Origin: Nonomuraea wenchangensis
GTDB taxonomy: Bacteria > Actinomycetota > Actinomycetes > Streptosporangiales > Streptosporangiaceae
Length of the DNA: 64,000 bases
Direction of reading: 5' to 3'
NCBI RefSeq assembly: GCF_900111685.1
Contig: NZ_FOHX01000027.1
Coordinates: forward strand, 1-64,000
In this document: positions 46,761-54,349 of the stretch, one piece after another
How the letters are laid out: every line of letters begins with the position of its first letter
How positions within the stretch are numbered: the stretch's first letter is position 1
Notes under the pieces: model-generated
The model's input: only the letters and a program-made list of their open reading frames with translations
Told to the model about the DNA's origin: nothing
Databases searched by the model: none
Made by a program: the position numbers and the translations under genes

Positions 46761-48646
46761 TGAGTGCGCCGACGCTGGCGCTCCCGGCCGCGCAGCAGGA
46801 GGCCGCGCAGATCGAGGCCGCTCTCGACCACGCCCGCGCGGTGGCCGCGATCTACTGGCAGGCCGAGCGCGAGCTGCTGCGCGTCGTCTCGGAGGCCCTG
46901 GCCAAGCGCGAAGGCGAACCGGAGTACGCCGGGCCGCGCTTCGCCGAAGTGCGGGCGCTGCGGCGCGAAGCCGACCAGATCGTGCGGCGGCTGGAACGGC
47001 TGTCGGAGCGGCTGGTCACGGACGGCGTCAACGCCGCATGGCGGCGCGGCGCGCAGCGCGCCACCGGCGACCTGGAACGGCTCGGCTCCCGCAAGGGCAT
47101 CCCGCAGGGGCAGGGCGTCATCGAGATCGCCCGGCGCGCGACACGGCTGGTCGCCTCCACGCAGCCCGGAATGCGGTCGGCGCCGGAGTTCCTGTTCCAG
47201 CAGATCGTCAACCAGGTGGCCGCCCAGGCGCTCACCGGCGCGATCACCCGCCGCCAGGCCCAGGCCCGCCTCCTGGACCAGGTCGCCCGCCGAGGCATCA
47301 CCGGCTTCACCGACACCTCCGGCCGGGTCTGGTCCGCCAGCGCGTACGCCGAGATGGCCACGCGGACCGCGATGGCGCAGGCCGCGACGGACGGCCACCT
47401 CGCCACCCTCGCCGCCAACGGCATCGACCTCGTCATCGTCTCCCGGCTGCCGTTCACGTGCGCCCGGTGCGCCGTCTGGGAGGGCACGGTCCTGTCGCAG
47501 GAAGGGCCGATCGGGTGGCGGCGCGAGGAGTCCGCCGTCTCCGACGACCTGGTGGACGTGCTCGTGGAAGGCACCGTGACGCAGGCCCGCGCCGCCGGGC
47601 TGCTGCATCCCGGCTGCGGCCACACGCTCGGCGCCTACCTGCCAGGCGTGACCCGCCCGCCGCGGCCGGCCATGCATCCCGCCGGGCCGGACGGCTATCG
47701 GGCGTCGCAGAAGATGCGCCGCCTCGAATCCGAGCTGCGCGCCGCGAACCGGCAGGCGGCGGTCGCGCTCGACGCCGACCAGCGGCGCAAGGCGGCGGCC
47801 CGCGCCGACCGGCTCACCCACCAGATCCGGGACCACGCGAAGACGTCGGGCATCCCCGCCCGCGCCGACCGGGTCCGGCAGGAGACGATCCCGCGTGACC
47901 TCGACCAGCGCACGGACGAGGAACTAGCCGGACTGCTCGGCCGGTGGGCCGACGACGAGGCAGCGGTCGCCCGCATCACCGACGTGCTGGAGCAGCGCGA
48001 CCGCGACCGCGACCGGCAGCGGGACGAGCGGGTGCGCGAAGCGGTCGCCGACCTGCCGCCCGAGTTCGCCAACGCCGGCGACGACCAGGTGCTGGAACTG
48101 GTGCGGCGCTTCTCCGACGAGGGCGACCCCGTCGCGCTGGAGCGGCTGCTGGAGGCGCTCGACGCCCGCGAGCAGAACCCGACGTGGTCGTGGCGGTCCG
48201 ACGACACCGCCGAGGAACGCGCCGTCACCGACCTCATCGCGGACGGCATCGACCCGATGGACGCCTACGGGCAGGTGTACGGCGTGGACCCCGAGCAGAT
48301 GCGGCGGCAGGACTCCCGCGCGCACGCCGAAGCCCAGCGGCGGCCGGGCGAGACCCTGGACCAGGTCGTCCGCCGCCTGTACGACGAGTGGCTTGAGCTT
48401 CAGTTCATCGCCGCCGAACGCTACGCCCGCGGCGTCCTCACCAACGCGGCCGGGCGGGCGGCAGGGATCGACGGCCGGACGCTGCTGTCTGGGCCGCAGT
48501 CCCGCGCCGACAAGTACGCCTCGGAGGAGCTGCGCGCGTGGTGGGAGCAGCACCCGCGCATGACGCTGGTGGAGTTCCGGGCGCAGATGCTCGGCCGCGC
48601 CTCCGACCGCAAGGCCGCCCAGCGAGCGAAGGAGCAGCGGCGGTGA
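46760..48646 (+). CDS. MuF-type minor head protein with long extension
   Basis: ATG overlaps the portal stop (TGATG). 628 residues. The Phage_min_cap2/MuF-like part is about 1-300: FTDTSGRVWSASAYAEMATR, then TCARCAVWEGTVLS and LHPGCGHTLGAYLPG, a Cys/His site. The remaining 320 residues are helical and very charged, with DRDRDRQRDERVREAVADLP and TAEERAVTDLIADGID. Much longer than the usual 250-350; the extra part may be an ejected or toxin-type domain. No polymorphic-toxin motif seen. Confidence 0.8.
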   Translation: MSAPTLALPAAQQEAAQIEAALDHARAVAAIYWQAERELLRVVSEALAKREGEPEYAGPRFAEVRALRREADQIVRRLERLSERLVTDGVNAAWRRGAQRATGDLERLGSRKGIPQGQGVIEIARRATRLVASTQPGMRSAPEFLFQQIVNQVAAQALTGAITRRQAQARLLDQVARRGITGFTDTSGRVWSASAYAEMATRTAMAQAATDGHLATLAANGIDLVIVSRLPFTCARCAVWEGTVLSQEGPIGWRREESAVSDDLVDVLVEGTVTQARAAGLLHPGCGHTLGAYLPGVTRPPRPAMHPAGPDGYRASQKMRRLESELRAANRQAAVALDADQRRKAAARADRLTHQIRDHAKTSGIPARADRVRQETIPRDLDQRTDEELAGLLGRWADDEAAVARITDVLEQRDRDRDRQRDERVREAVADLPPEFANAGDDQVLELVRRFSDEGDPVALERLLEALDAREQNPTWSWRSDDTAEERAVTDLIADGIDPMDAYGQVYGVDPEQMRRQDSRAHAEAQRRPGETLDQVVRRLYDEWLELQFIAAERYARGVLTNAAGRAAGIDGRTLLSGPQSRADKYASEELRAWWEQHPRMTLVEFRAQMLGRASDRKAAQRAKEQRR

Positions 48647-48810
48647 GCCTCACCGACCTCGACCGGCGCGCGGCCATCACGACCGCGCGGTGGGCCGCGC
48701 TGCACGACCGGCCGGTCACCGAATGCCCGTACGACCCCGCCGGCGACGCGCGCTCTCAAGCGCTCGCGCTGCTGTGGGTGCGCATCTACCGCAGGTACCG
48801 GCCGGCCTGA
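48643..48810 (+). CDS. 55-residue small protein
   Basis: GTG at 48643 overlaps the MuF-type stop. SLTDLDRRAAITTARWAALH and DARSQALALLWVRIYRRYRP. Helical and basic. Function unknown. Confidence 0.6.
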   Translation: MSLTDLDRRAAITTARWAALHDRPVTECPYDPAGDARSQALALLWVRIYRRYRPA

Positions 48811-48840
48811 CGCCGGGCCGTACGCCTGTGTGATCCGTTG

Positions 48841-48859
48841 GGCCCGCCTGGCGCGGGCC
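48841..48859 (+). terminator. short hairpin, attenuator candidate
   Basis: GGCCCGC ctggc GCGGGCC followed by TTCCTCTTG, between the small gene and the scaffold gene. May partially terminate late transcription. Confidence 0.6.
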
Positions 48860-48889
48860 TTCCTCTTGTCCGGCTCCGGGAGGGCCAAG

Positions 48890-49795
48890 ATGTTCGATCA
48901 CTCGTTGCTGACGACGCCTGGCGCGATCATCGGCTACCGCAAGTCCGGCGCCCCGATCCGGCTCATCGCCGGAGGCAGCGGCGAAGGCGACGGCTCCGGC
49001 GGCGACGGCGGCGGCGCTGCTGGCGGATCTCAGTTCGGCGGCGAAGGCCAGCCGCAGGACGGCGGCGCCCAGCAGGACGGCGGCACGTCAGCGGCCGGGG
49101 TCACGCACCCGGACCGGTCCTCGTGGATCAACCCGGACGAGCCGATCAACCCTGACGCGATCAAGGTGGATCAGCTTCCGGCGTGGGGTCAGAAGCTGTT
49201 CCGCGACCTGCGGAAGGAAGCGGCCGACTACCGGTCCAAGATGGCCGACGCGCAGAAGGCCGCCGACGAGGCCGCCAAGAAGGCAGGCCCGTCGCCGGAG
49301 GAGGTCACCGCGCAGGTGCGGGCCGACTTCGCGCAGCAGATCGGCCAGGCGCTCGGCCTGATCGGCGGCGAGCAGGAGAAGCAGCTCACGCCCGAGCAGG
49401 TGATCGACCAGCTCACCGCTGAGAAGGACACGACCGCGAAGGAACGCGATCAGGAGAAGGAGCGGCACCGCCGTGCCCTGATCGAGCTGGCGGTGCACCG
49501 CGCCGGCTCGCAGATGGGCGCCGACCCGGAAGCCCTCCTCGACTCCAGGTCCTTCGTGAAGAAGGTCCGCGACCTGGACCCGGACGGCGAGGACTTCGCG
49601 ACGAAGCTCGGCGAGGTCATCCAGCTCGCGATCGATGAACACCCGAAGTACAAGGCGGGCTCCCTGGCGGGGCCGCCTCCCCGGAGCGGAGGGGAGTTCG
49701 CCGGCGGGCCTGGCGCGCGTCCCAGCGGCTCCGAACCCACCATCGACGACTTCCGGAAGCGCCGCGCGGCGGCGGCCAAGGAGAAGTCGTCCTAA
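48890..49795 (+). CDS. capsid scaffolding protein
   Basis: ATG at 48890 with GGGAGGG upstream; 301 residues. Gly/Gln-rich disordered N-terminus, then a long coiled coil (about 125-225: AQKAADEAAKKAGPSPEEVT, TAEKDTTAKERDQEKERHRR) and basic C-terminus (DDFRKRRAAAAKEKSS) that would contact the coat. Standard for phage scaffolds located before the coat gene. Confidence 0.88.
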   Translation: MFDHSLLTTPGAIIGYRKSGAPIRLIAGGSGEGDGSGGDGGGAAGGSQFGGEGQPQDGGAQQDGGTSAAGVTHPDRSSWINPDEPINPDAIKVDQLPAWGQKLFRDLRKEAADYRSKMADAQKAADEAAKKAGPSPEEVTAQVRADFAQQIGQALGLIGGEQEKQLTPEQVIDQLTAEKDTTAKERDQEKERHRRALIELAVHRAGSQMGADPEALLDSRSFVKKVRDLDPDGEDFATKLGEVIQLAIDEHPKYKAGSLAGPPPRSGGEFAGGPGARPSGSEPTIDDFRKRRAAAAKEKSS

Positions 49796-49801
49796 CGCGC
49801 T

Positions 49802-49821
49802 CGTTGGCGGTAACGCCAACG
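49802..49821. repeat. dispersed dyad repeat, copy 12
   Basis: CGTTGGCGGTAACGCCAACG: arms intact except the innermost base, central TA. It lies 22 nt upstream of the coat gene start. Confidence 0.88.
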
Positions 49822-49843
49822 GCATCCGTCAGGAGAAGGCCCG

Positions 49844-50794
49844 ATGCCGAACACGTTCCTCACCCCGTCGATCATCGCCCGGCAGGCGCTGGCGAACCTG
49901 TATGAAACCACGGTCATGGCCCAACTGGTCCACCGCGACTACGAGGCCGAGTTCGTGAACCGGATCGGCGACACGATCACGATCAGGAAGCCCGCGATCT
50001 TCGAGGCCAAGAGCTTCAACCGGACGACGGGCATCGAGATCCAGAACGCGACCGAGGGCAGCATTCCGATCACCCTCGACAAGTTCGTTGACGTCAGCTT
50101 CGCTGTTACGTCGGAAGAGTTGACGTTGGACATCATCGACTTCAACGCCCAGCTCCTTGCCCCGGCGGTCGAGGCCATCGCGCAGCGGATCGACCGCGAC
50201 ATTTTGTCGCTGCGCGCCGACGTCCTCCAGAGGGTCGGTACGGCCGGGACCACGGTGACCGGCGTCGGCGGCCCCGTCACCGGCACCAACGAGTGGGCGT
50301 GGGACAACCCGCGCGTGGTCATCGACGCGCGCCGCGTGCTGAACCAGCGGAACGTGCCGCCCACGGACAGGTTCGTCGTGGTCGGGCCGGAGATCGAGGC
50401 GCAGTGGCTCGGCGACCCGCTGTTCCACCAGGCCGACACCCGAGGTGACACCGAGGGTCTGCGTGAGGCCAACCTCGGTAGGCGCGTCTTCGGTCACGAC
50501 GGCTACCAGACGCAGAACATCAAGGGCCCGTCCGGCACGCCGACGACCGGCCAGCCGAACACGGAGATCGGCGTCGCATTTCATAAGACGGCGTTCGCGT
50601 TGGTGACGCGCCCGCTGGTGTTGCCGCAGGGCGCCGCGAACGCGCACGTCGAGTCCTACAAGGGATTCGCGTTGAGAGTGGTCATGGGCTACGACCAGGC
50701 CAAGAAGCAGGACATCGTCAGCATCGACACCCTGTACGGGGTCAAGACGCTCGACGCCGACCGCGCCGTGAAGATTCACGGGGTCGTCGCGTGA
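49844..50794 (+). CDS. major capsid protein, P22 coat type
   Basis: ATG at 49844 with AGGAGA upstream; 316 residues. HK97-fold features of the P22-coat family: NTFLTPSIIARQALANLYET, FVNRIGDTITIRKPAIFEAK, DKFVDVSFAVTSEELTLDII, PTDRFVVVGPEIEAQWLGDP, AFALVTRPLVLPQGAANAHV. Slightly lower GC at wobble positions than the neighbours, as expected of a highly expressed gene. Confidence 0.93.
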   Translation: MPNTFLTPSIIARQALANLYETTVMAQLVHRDYEAEFVNRIGDTITIRKPAIFEAKSFNRTTGIEIQNATEGSIPITLDKFVDVSFAVTSEELTLDIIDFNAQLLAPAVEAIAQRIDRDILSLRADVLQRVGTAGTTVTGVGGPVTGTNEWAWDNPRVVIDARRVLNQRNVPPTDRFVVVGPEIEAQWLGDPLFHQADTRGDTEGLREANLGRRVFGHDGYQTQNIKGPSGTPTTGQPNTEIGVAFHKTAFALVTRPLVLPQGAANAHVESYKGFALRVVMGYDQAKKQDIVSIDTLYGVKTLDADRAVKIHGVVA

Positions 50795-51114
50795 GGTGGC
50801 GGTACGCGAACGCCAACACCGGCGACGTGGTGCTCCTGGACGAGCGTGACCCGTGCCTGGACATGCTCCCCAACTGGACCGTCTCCGGTTCCACCAGCGT
50901 GGGGGAACCGGAGTCAGGCCCGTCGAACTCCGGCCAGGCTACGCCTGGCCGGCCGCCCGAGTCCGCGAACAAGGCCGCGTGGGTCGCCTACGCCGTGGCG
51001 CGCGGCATGGCCGAGGCCGACGCGAAGGGCCTGCGCAAGGACGCGCTCATCGAGGAGTTCGGCGAGAACTCCGACAACGACGACGAGGAGGGGGGCGGCG
51101 GTGGCCAGGACTGA
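50791..51114 (+). CDS. hypothetical head protein with acidic C-terminus
   Basis: GTG overlaps the coat stop. RWRYANANTGDVVLLDERDP at the start, NKAAWVAYAVARGMAEADAK and GLRKDALIEEFGE form a Rho-N/SAP-like helix pair, then Asp/Glu/Gly tail. Could be a decoration or head-completion protein. Confidence 0.65.
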   Translation: MRWRYANANTGDVVLLDERDPCLDMLPNWTVSGSTSVGEPESGPSNSGQATPGRPPESANKAAWVAYAVARGMAEADAKGLRKDALIEEFGENSDNDDEEGGGGGQD

Positions 51115-51448
51115 CCTTCCGATCACGCCCATGCCGAAGGCGGGGCTGTCCCTGGCGGGCGCGCTGCCCACCGCGGCGGCCGTGGACGGACACGCCTTCG
51201 GCCACTCGGCGAAGCGGCTGGTCCGGATCCGGAACAGCTCCGGCAGCCCGAAGACGGTGACCGCGGTCATCCCCGGCGAGGTCGAGGGGCAACCGCTCGC
51301 CGACCGGCCGTACGTCATCCCGGCCACGACCGGCGACGTGCTGATCCCGCCGTTCGGCGACATCTACGCCCAGGACGACGGCAAGGTGTACCTCGACTAC
51401 CCGGCCGACCCGTCAGGGCTGACGGTCGCCGTGTACGAGATGCCGTAG
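51101..51448 (+). CDS. 115-residue beta-rich protein, capsid-decoration candidate
   Basis: GTG at 51101. SAKRLVRIRNSSGSPKTVTA, PYVIPATTGDVLIPPFGDIY, GKVYLDYPADPSGLTVAVYE: small beta-barrel pattern like the proteins after the coat gene in siphophages. Exact role not recognised. Confidence 0.65.
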   Translation: MARTDLPITPMPKAGLSLAGALPTAAAVDGHAFGHSAKRLVRIRNSSGSPKTVTAVIPGEVEGQPLADRPYVIPATTGDVLIPPFGDIYAQDDGKVYLDYPADPSGLTVAVYEMP

Positions 51449-51458
51449 GCAGGCCGAC

Positions 51459-51851
51459 ATGGTGTACGCGAACGCGGACGACTACGCGGCCTACACCGGC
51501 AAGCCGGCCCCGGACGGGATCGACGCCGTGCTGGCCCGGGCCAGCGAGCGGATCGATGAACTGCTGGTGACGGCGGTCTACGCGGTGGACCCGGCCACAG
51601 AGCTGCCGACCGATGAGAAGGTGGCCGACGCCATCCGGCGGGCGACCTGCGCCCAGGCCGCCTGGTCGGTGGCGGTCGGCGACCCGTACGGCGTGGCCGC
51701 CGCGTTCAAATCGGTGTCGATCGGCTCCGTGAAGCTCGACCGCGCCGGCGGGGGCGAAGCGGGACCGGCCCGGCATGCGCCGGACGCGGCGTCGATCCTG
51801 CGCGTCGCGGGCCTGCTGCCCGGCTTCGTGATCGACCAGGGCGCGTGGTGA
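51459..51851 (+). CDS. head-tail connector (gp6-like adaptor)
   Basis: ATG at 51459; 130 residues. YANADDYAAYTGKPAPDGID, LARASERIDELLVTAVYAV, ADAIRRATCAQAAWSVAVGD: the helical adaptor pattern of gp6/gp15-like proteins. Confidence 0.82.
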   Translation: MVYANADDYAAYTGKPAPDGIDAVLARASERIDELLVTAVYAVDPATELPTDEKVADAIRRATCAQAAWSVAVGDPYGVAAAFKSVSIGSVKLDRAGGGEAGPARHAPDAASILRVAGLLPGFVIDQGAW

Positions 51852-51854
51852 GCG

Positions 51855-52166
51855 GTGCTGATCCCCGAGTGGGTATTCACGCACACCGCGACGATCGAGC
51901 CGTACGAGGGCGACGGCGCGTACGGCCCCATCTTCGGCTCTCAGGTGACGGAGCGGTGCCTGGTGGACGACGAGCGGCGGCTTGTCCGCAACGCGGAGGG
52001 CTCGGAAGTTGTGTCCGATACGACGATCTTCTTCCCGCCCGGCACGCACTGCCCGGAGGGGTCGCGGGTGACCGTGAACGACCGGACGACCACGGTCATC
52101 GCGTCCCATAACCGATCCGGTGGGGGCCTGCCGACGCCGGACCATACGGAGGTGGTGTGCCGATGA
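51855..52166 (+). CDS. head-closure/stopper protein
   Basis: GTG at 51855, 103 residues. TIEPYEGDGAYGPIFGSQVT, DTTIFFPPGTHCPEGSRVTV and TVIASHNRSGGGLPTPDHTE: beta-barrel stopper of the gp16/FII-like class. Confidence 0.75.
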   Translation: MLIPEWVFTHTATIEPYEGDGAYGPIFGSQVTERCLVDDERRLVRNAEGSEVVSDTTIFFPPGTHCPEGSRVTVNDRTTTVIASHNRSGGGLPTPDHTEVVCR

Positions 52167-52537
52167 CGCAACGCGGCATCGACGTGGACGTGCGGTTGGA
52201 CCTGCACGTCAACCCCGAGGCGCTGGAGGCCAAGGCGCGGGTGGCGATCGAGCGGGGTCTCCAGGCGGCGACCGAGCACGTGCTGACGGCGACCCAGCCG
52301 AAGGTGCCGTGGCAGACCGGCGACCTGGAACGGTCAGGGTCGGCGGTCGTGGACCGGTCGAACCTCGACGGCGTGATCTCGTTCGATCAGCCGTACGCGG
52401 TCGCCCAGCATGAACAGCTCGACTGGGAGCACCCGCTGAAGGGCGAGCCGAAGTACCTGGAGACGACCCTGTACGAGGAGGCCGAGGTGGTGCGGGCGAT
52501 GGTGGCCAAGGCGGTGCGGAAGGCGCTCGGCGGATGA
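52163..52537 (+). CDS. HK97 gp10-like tail-completion protein
   Basis: ATG at 52163 (ATGA overlap). 124 residues: an N-terminal helix (EAKARVAIERGLQAATEHVL), PKVPWQTGDLERSGSAVVD, ISFDQPYAVAQHEQLDWEHP and KYLETTLYEEAEVVRAMVAK. Typical of the neck/tail-completion family. Confidence 0.82.
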   Translation: MTQRGIDVDVRLDLHVNPEALEAKARVAIERGLQAATEHVLTATQPKVPWQTGDLERSGSAVVDRSNLDGVISFDQPYAVAQHEQLDWEHPLKGEPKYLETTLYEEAEVVRAMVAKAVRKALGG

Positions 52538-53004
52538 CCACGCCGTCACCGCCGCTGCCGGGCCAGTTCTCGCGGGCGCTGCTGAACGGGCTGGCCGCGC
52601 TGCTCGCGGAGCGTGGGGTCGGCGTGTGGTCGCCGGTCGGCGCGTACGGGCCGCATCAGCTCGCGCTCACGATCGGCGGCTTGCCCGCCACCCCGGACAC
52701 CGCGATCTCGCTGGCCATCTACGGGACCGGCGGCGACGACCTGGACGGCGGCGACTCGACGGTGCTCGTGCAGCTCCGGATGCGGGCCAAGGGCGACCCG
52801 CGTGACGTGGGCGACTACGCCGACGCCGTCTTCTCCGTGCTGCACGGCCTGACCGAGGTCCGGCTGTCGTCCGGGGTGCTGGTGCTGCGCGCGCGGCGCA
52901 CGGTGGTGGCGCCGCCCGGCCGGGACTCCTCCGGCCGGTGGGAACGCGCCGACAGCTACGAGCTGATGGTGCACTGGCCCACCGCTCAGCGGGACGACGA
53001 CTAG
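52534..53004 (+). CDS. tail terminator protein
   Basis: ATG at 52534; 156 residues. FSRALLNGLAALLAERGVGV, ISLAIYGTGGDDLDGGDSTV, LQLRMR-like strand and SSGRWERADSYELMVHW: tail-terminator/minor capsid fold. Located directly before the tail tube gene. Confidence 0.8.
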   Translation: MTTPSPPLPGQFSRALLNGLAALLAERGVGVWSPVGAYGPHQLALTIGGLPATPDTAISLAIYGTGGDDLDGGDSTVLVQLRMRAKGDPRDVGDYADAVFSVLHGLTEVRLSSGVLVLRARRTVVAPPGRDSSGRWERADSYELMVHWPTAQRDDD

Positions 53005-53072
53005 CCCCGCTCCCTTTCCTTCATCGCGGGCCTGGCGCGGCCAGGATCGCGCGCACGAACGGAGACACGATC

Positions 53073-53549
53073 ATGACTCTGGTGAGCATGCTCGCCAAGC
53101 ACTGGTGCATGGACGTCAACACCGCAGGGCCGGGCGCTCCCGCCCCCTCGTGGACCCGCGTTCGTGGCCTGTCCAAGTGGGAGAAGTCCACCGACGACAA
53201 CGTCGAGGACGACGGCGACTTCGATGACGAGTCCGGGTACGGCTCGGACGTCATCACCGAACGCAAGTGGAAGATCGAGGCCGAGGGCCGCCGGAAGCGG
53301 AACAACACCGAGGTGTTCGTGCCCGACGCCGGCCAGGAGTACATCCGCAAGGCCGCCCGCAAGGTCGGCCTGGGCGCGTTCATCGAGGTCCGCTGGTACC
53401 GGCGGGACGGCTCCGACGAGGCGTACCAGGGGCTGTGCCAGGTCAACGAGTTCACGATGGGCGGCGAGAAGACCGACCTCGAACCCTTCAGCTTCACTCT
53501 GTTGGGCTCGGGCGAGGACGTCGAGATCGACAACCCGCTGGCGGCATGA
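53073..53549 (+). CDS. major tail tube protein
   Basis: ATG at 53073 with GGAGA upstream; 158 residues. WTRVRGLSKWEKSTDDNVED, DDESGYGSDVITERKWKIEA, QEYIRKAARKVGLGAFIEVR, LCQVNEFTMGGEKTDLEPFS: a classic siphophage tube protein. Overlaps the chaperone gene. Confidence 0.9.
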   Translation: MTLVSMLAKHWCMDVNTAGPGAPAPSWTRVRGLSKWEKSTDDNVEDDGDFDDESGYGSDVITERKWKIEAEGRRKRNNTEVFVPDAGQEYIRKAARKVGLGAFIEVRWYRRDGSDEAYQGLCQVNEFTMGGEKTDLEPFSFTLLGSGEDVEIDNPLAA

Positions 53550-54040
53550 TGGCGCAGTTCCGGAACCTGGACGAGTTCTTCGACCCGTACCTGCGGCTAC
53601 CGGTCGGCGGCAAGACGTACGCGGTCCCGCCGCCGAACGGCGAGGTGGGCCTGCTGGTGCAGCGGCTCATGCACGCCGGGATCGCCGCCGAGGCCGGTCA
53701 GGACGTGGACGCCGAAGGGCTCGGCGACCTGGCCAAGTCCGTGCTGGAGGGCGACAGCGGCGACAGCGGCGACACCGACCTGTACCAGCGCATCCTTGGC
53801 CCCGTCTGGGACGAACTGTTCGCCGACAAGCTCGACTGGCCGGTGATCCAGCACATCGGCGAGACGGCGATGCTGTGGATCGCCGCCGGGGCGGACGCCG
53901 CCGCGAAGCACTGGGAGGCCGGCGCGGGGGAAGCGGAGGCCCCGAACCGGAAGGCTCGCCGGGCGGCGGCGGCGCAGGCCCGATCGACCCGGTCACGGGG
54001 CTCGCGGAGTGGTACGACCCGGACGACGGACTCGGCCTGA
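53546..54040 (+). CDS. tail assembly chaperone, upstream frame
   Basis: ATG at 53546; 164 residues. FRNLDEFFDPYLRLPVGGKT, NGEVGLLVQRLMHAG, DWPVIQHIGETAMLWIAAGA: matches the G-type chaperone found between tube and tape-measure genes. The -1 frame is open across its 3' part and continues to 54261, so a programmed -1 shift is likely, as in most siphophages. GCGGGGGAAG at about 53923-53932 is the only run I can propose as a slip site, and it is not a canonical heptamer. Confidence 0.82.
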   Translation: MMAQFRNLDEFFDPYLRLPVGGKTYAVPPPNGEVGLLVQRLMHAGIAAEAGQDVDAEGLGDLAKSVLEGDSGDSGDTDLYQRILGPVWDELFADKLDWPVIQHIGETAMLWIAAGADAAAKHWEAGAGEAEAPNRKARRAAAAQARSTRSRGSRSGTTRTTDSA

Positions 54041-54054
54041 CCGGAGGCCCCGCA

Positions 54055-54261
54055 GTGTCCTGGCTGGACCTGCTGACCCGCTGGGACCTGATCGAGGCTG
54101 ACCTGCACCAGACGTACGGCATCGACCTCGACCGGTCGGGCGCACTGCGCGACCGGTCGTGGCGGTGGCTGCGGACCCGGATCGCCGGGCTGCTCGTGTG
54201 TGACTCGCGGATCGCCCGCGCGCTCGACCCCGGCGACGACGGCCCCGGCCGCCGCCGCTGA
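54055..54261 (+). CDS. tail assembly chaperone, downstream (T) part
   Basis: GTG at 54055 with GGAGG upstream allows independent translation; alternatively it is reached by -1 frameshift from the preceding gene. VSWLDLLTRWDLIEADLHQT, GALRDRSWRWLRTRIAGLL is the usual short T-domain with WxLxEADL. Helps load the tape measure. Confidence 0.75.
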   Translation: MSWLDLLTRWDLIEADLHQTYGIDLDRSGALRDRSWRWLRTRIAGLLVCDSRIARALDPGDDGPGRRR

Positions 54262-54286
54262 CCCCTCCCTCCCCCTTCTCTCCTTC

Positions 54287-54306
54287 TGCTGGCGTTACCG
54301 CCAGCG
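54287..54306. repeat. dispersed dyad repeat, copy 13 (compensated variant)
   Basis: TGCTGGCGTTACCGCCAGCG: the T-A pair near the arm ends is replaced on both sides by C-G, so pairing is kept. Located 44 nt before the tape-measure start. Confidence 0.75.
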
Positions 54307-54349
54307 TTCAGGCCGCCACGCCTCCTGATCTTTCTCTGATCGAAGGGCG

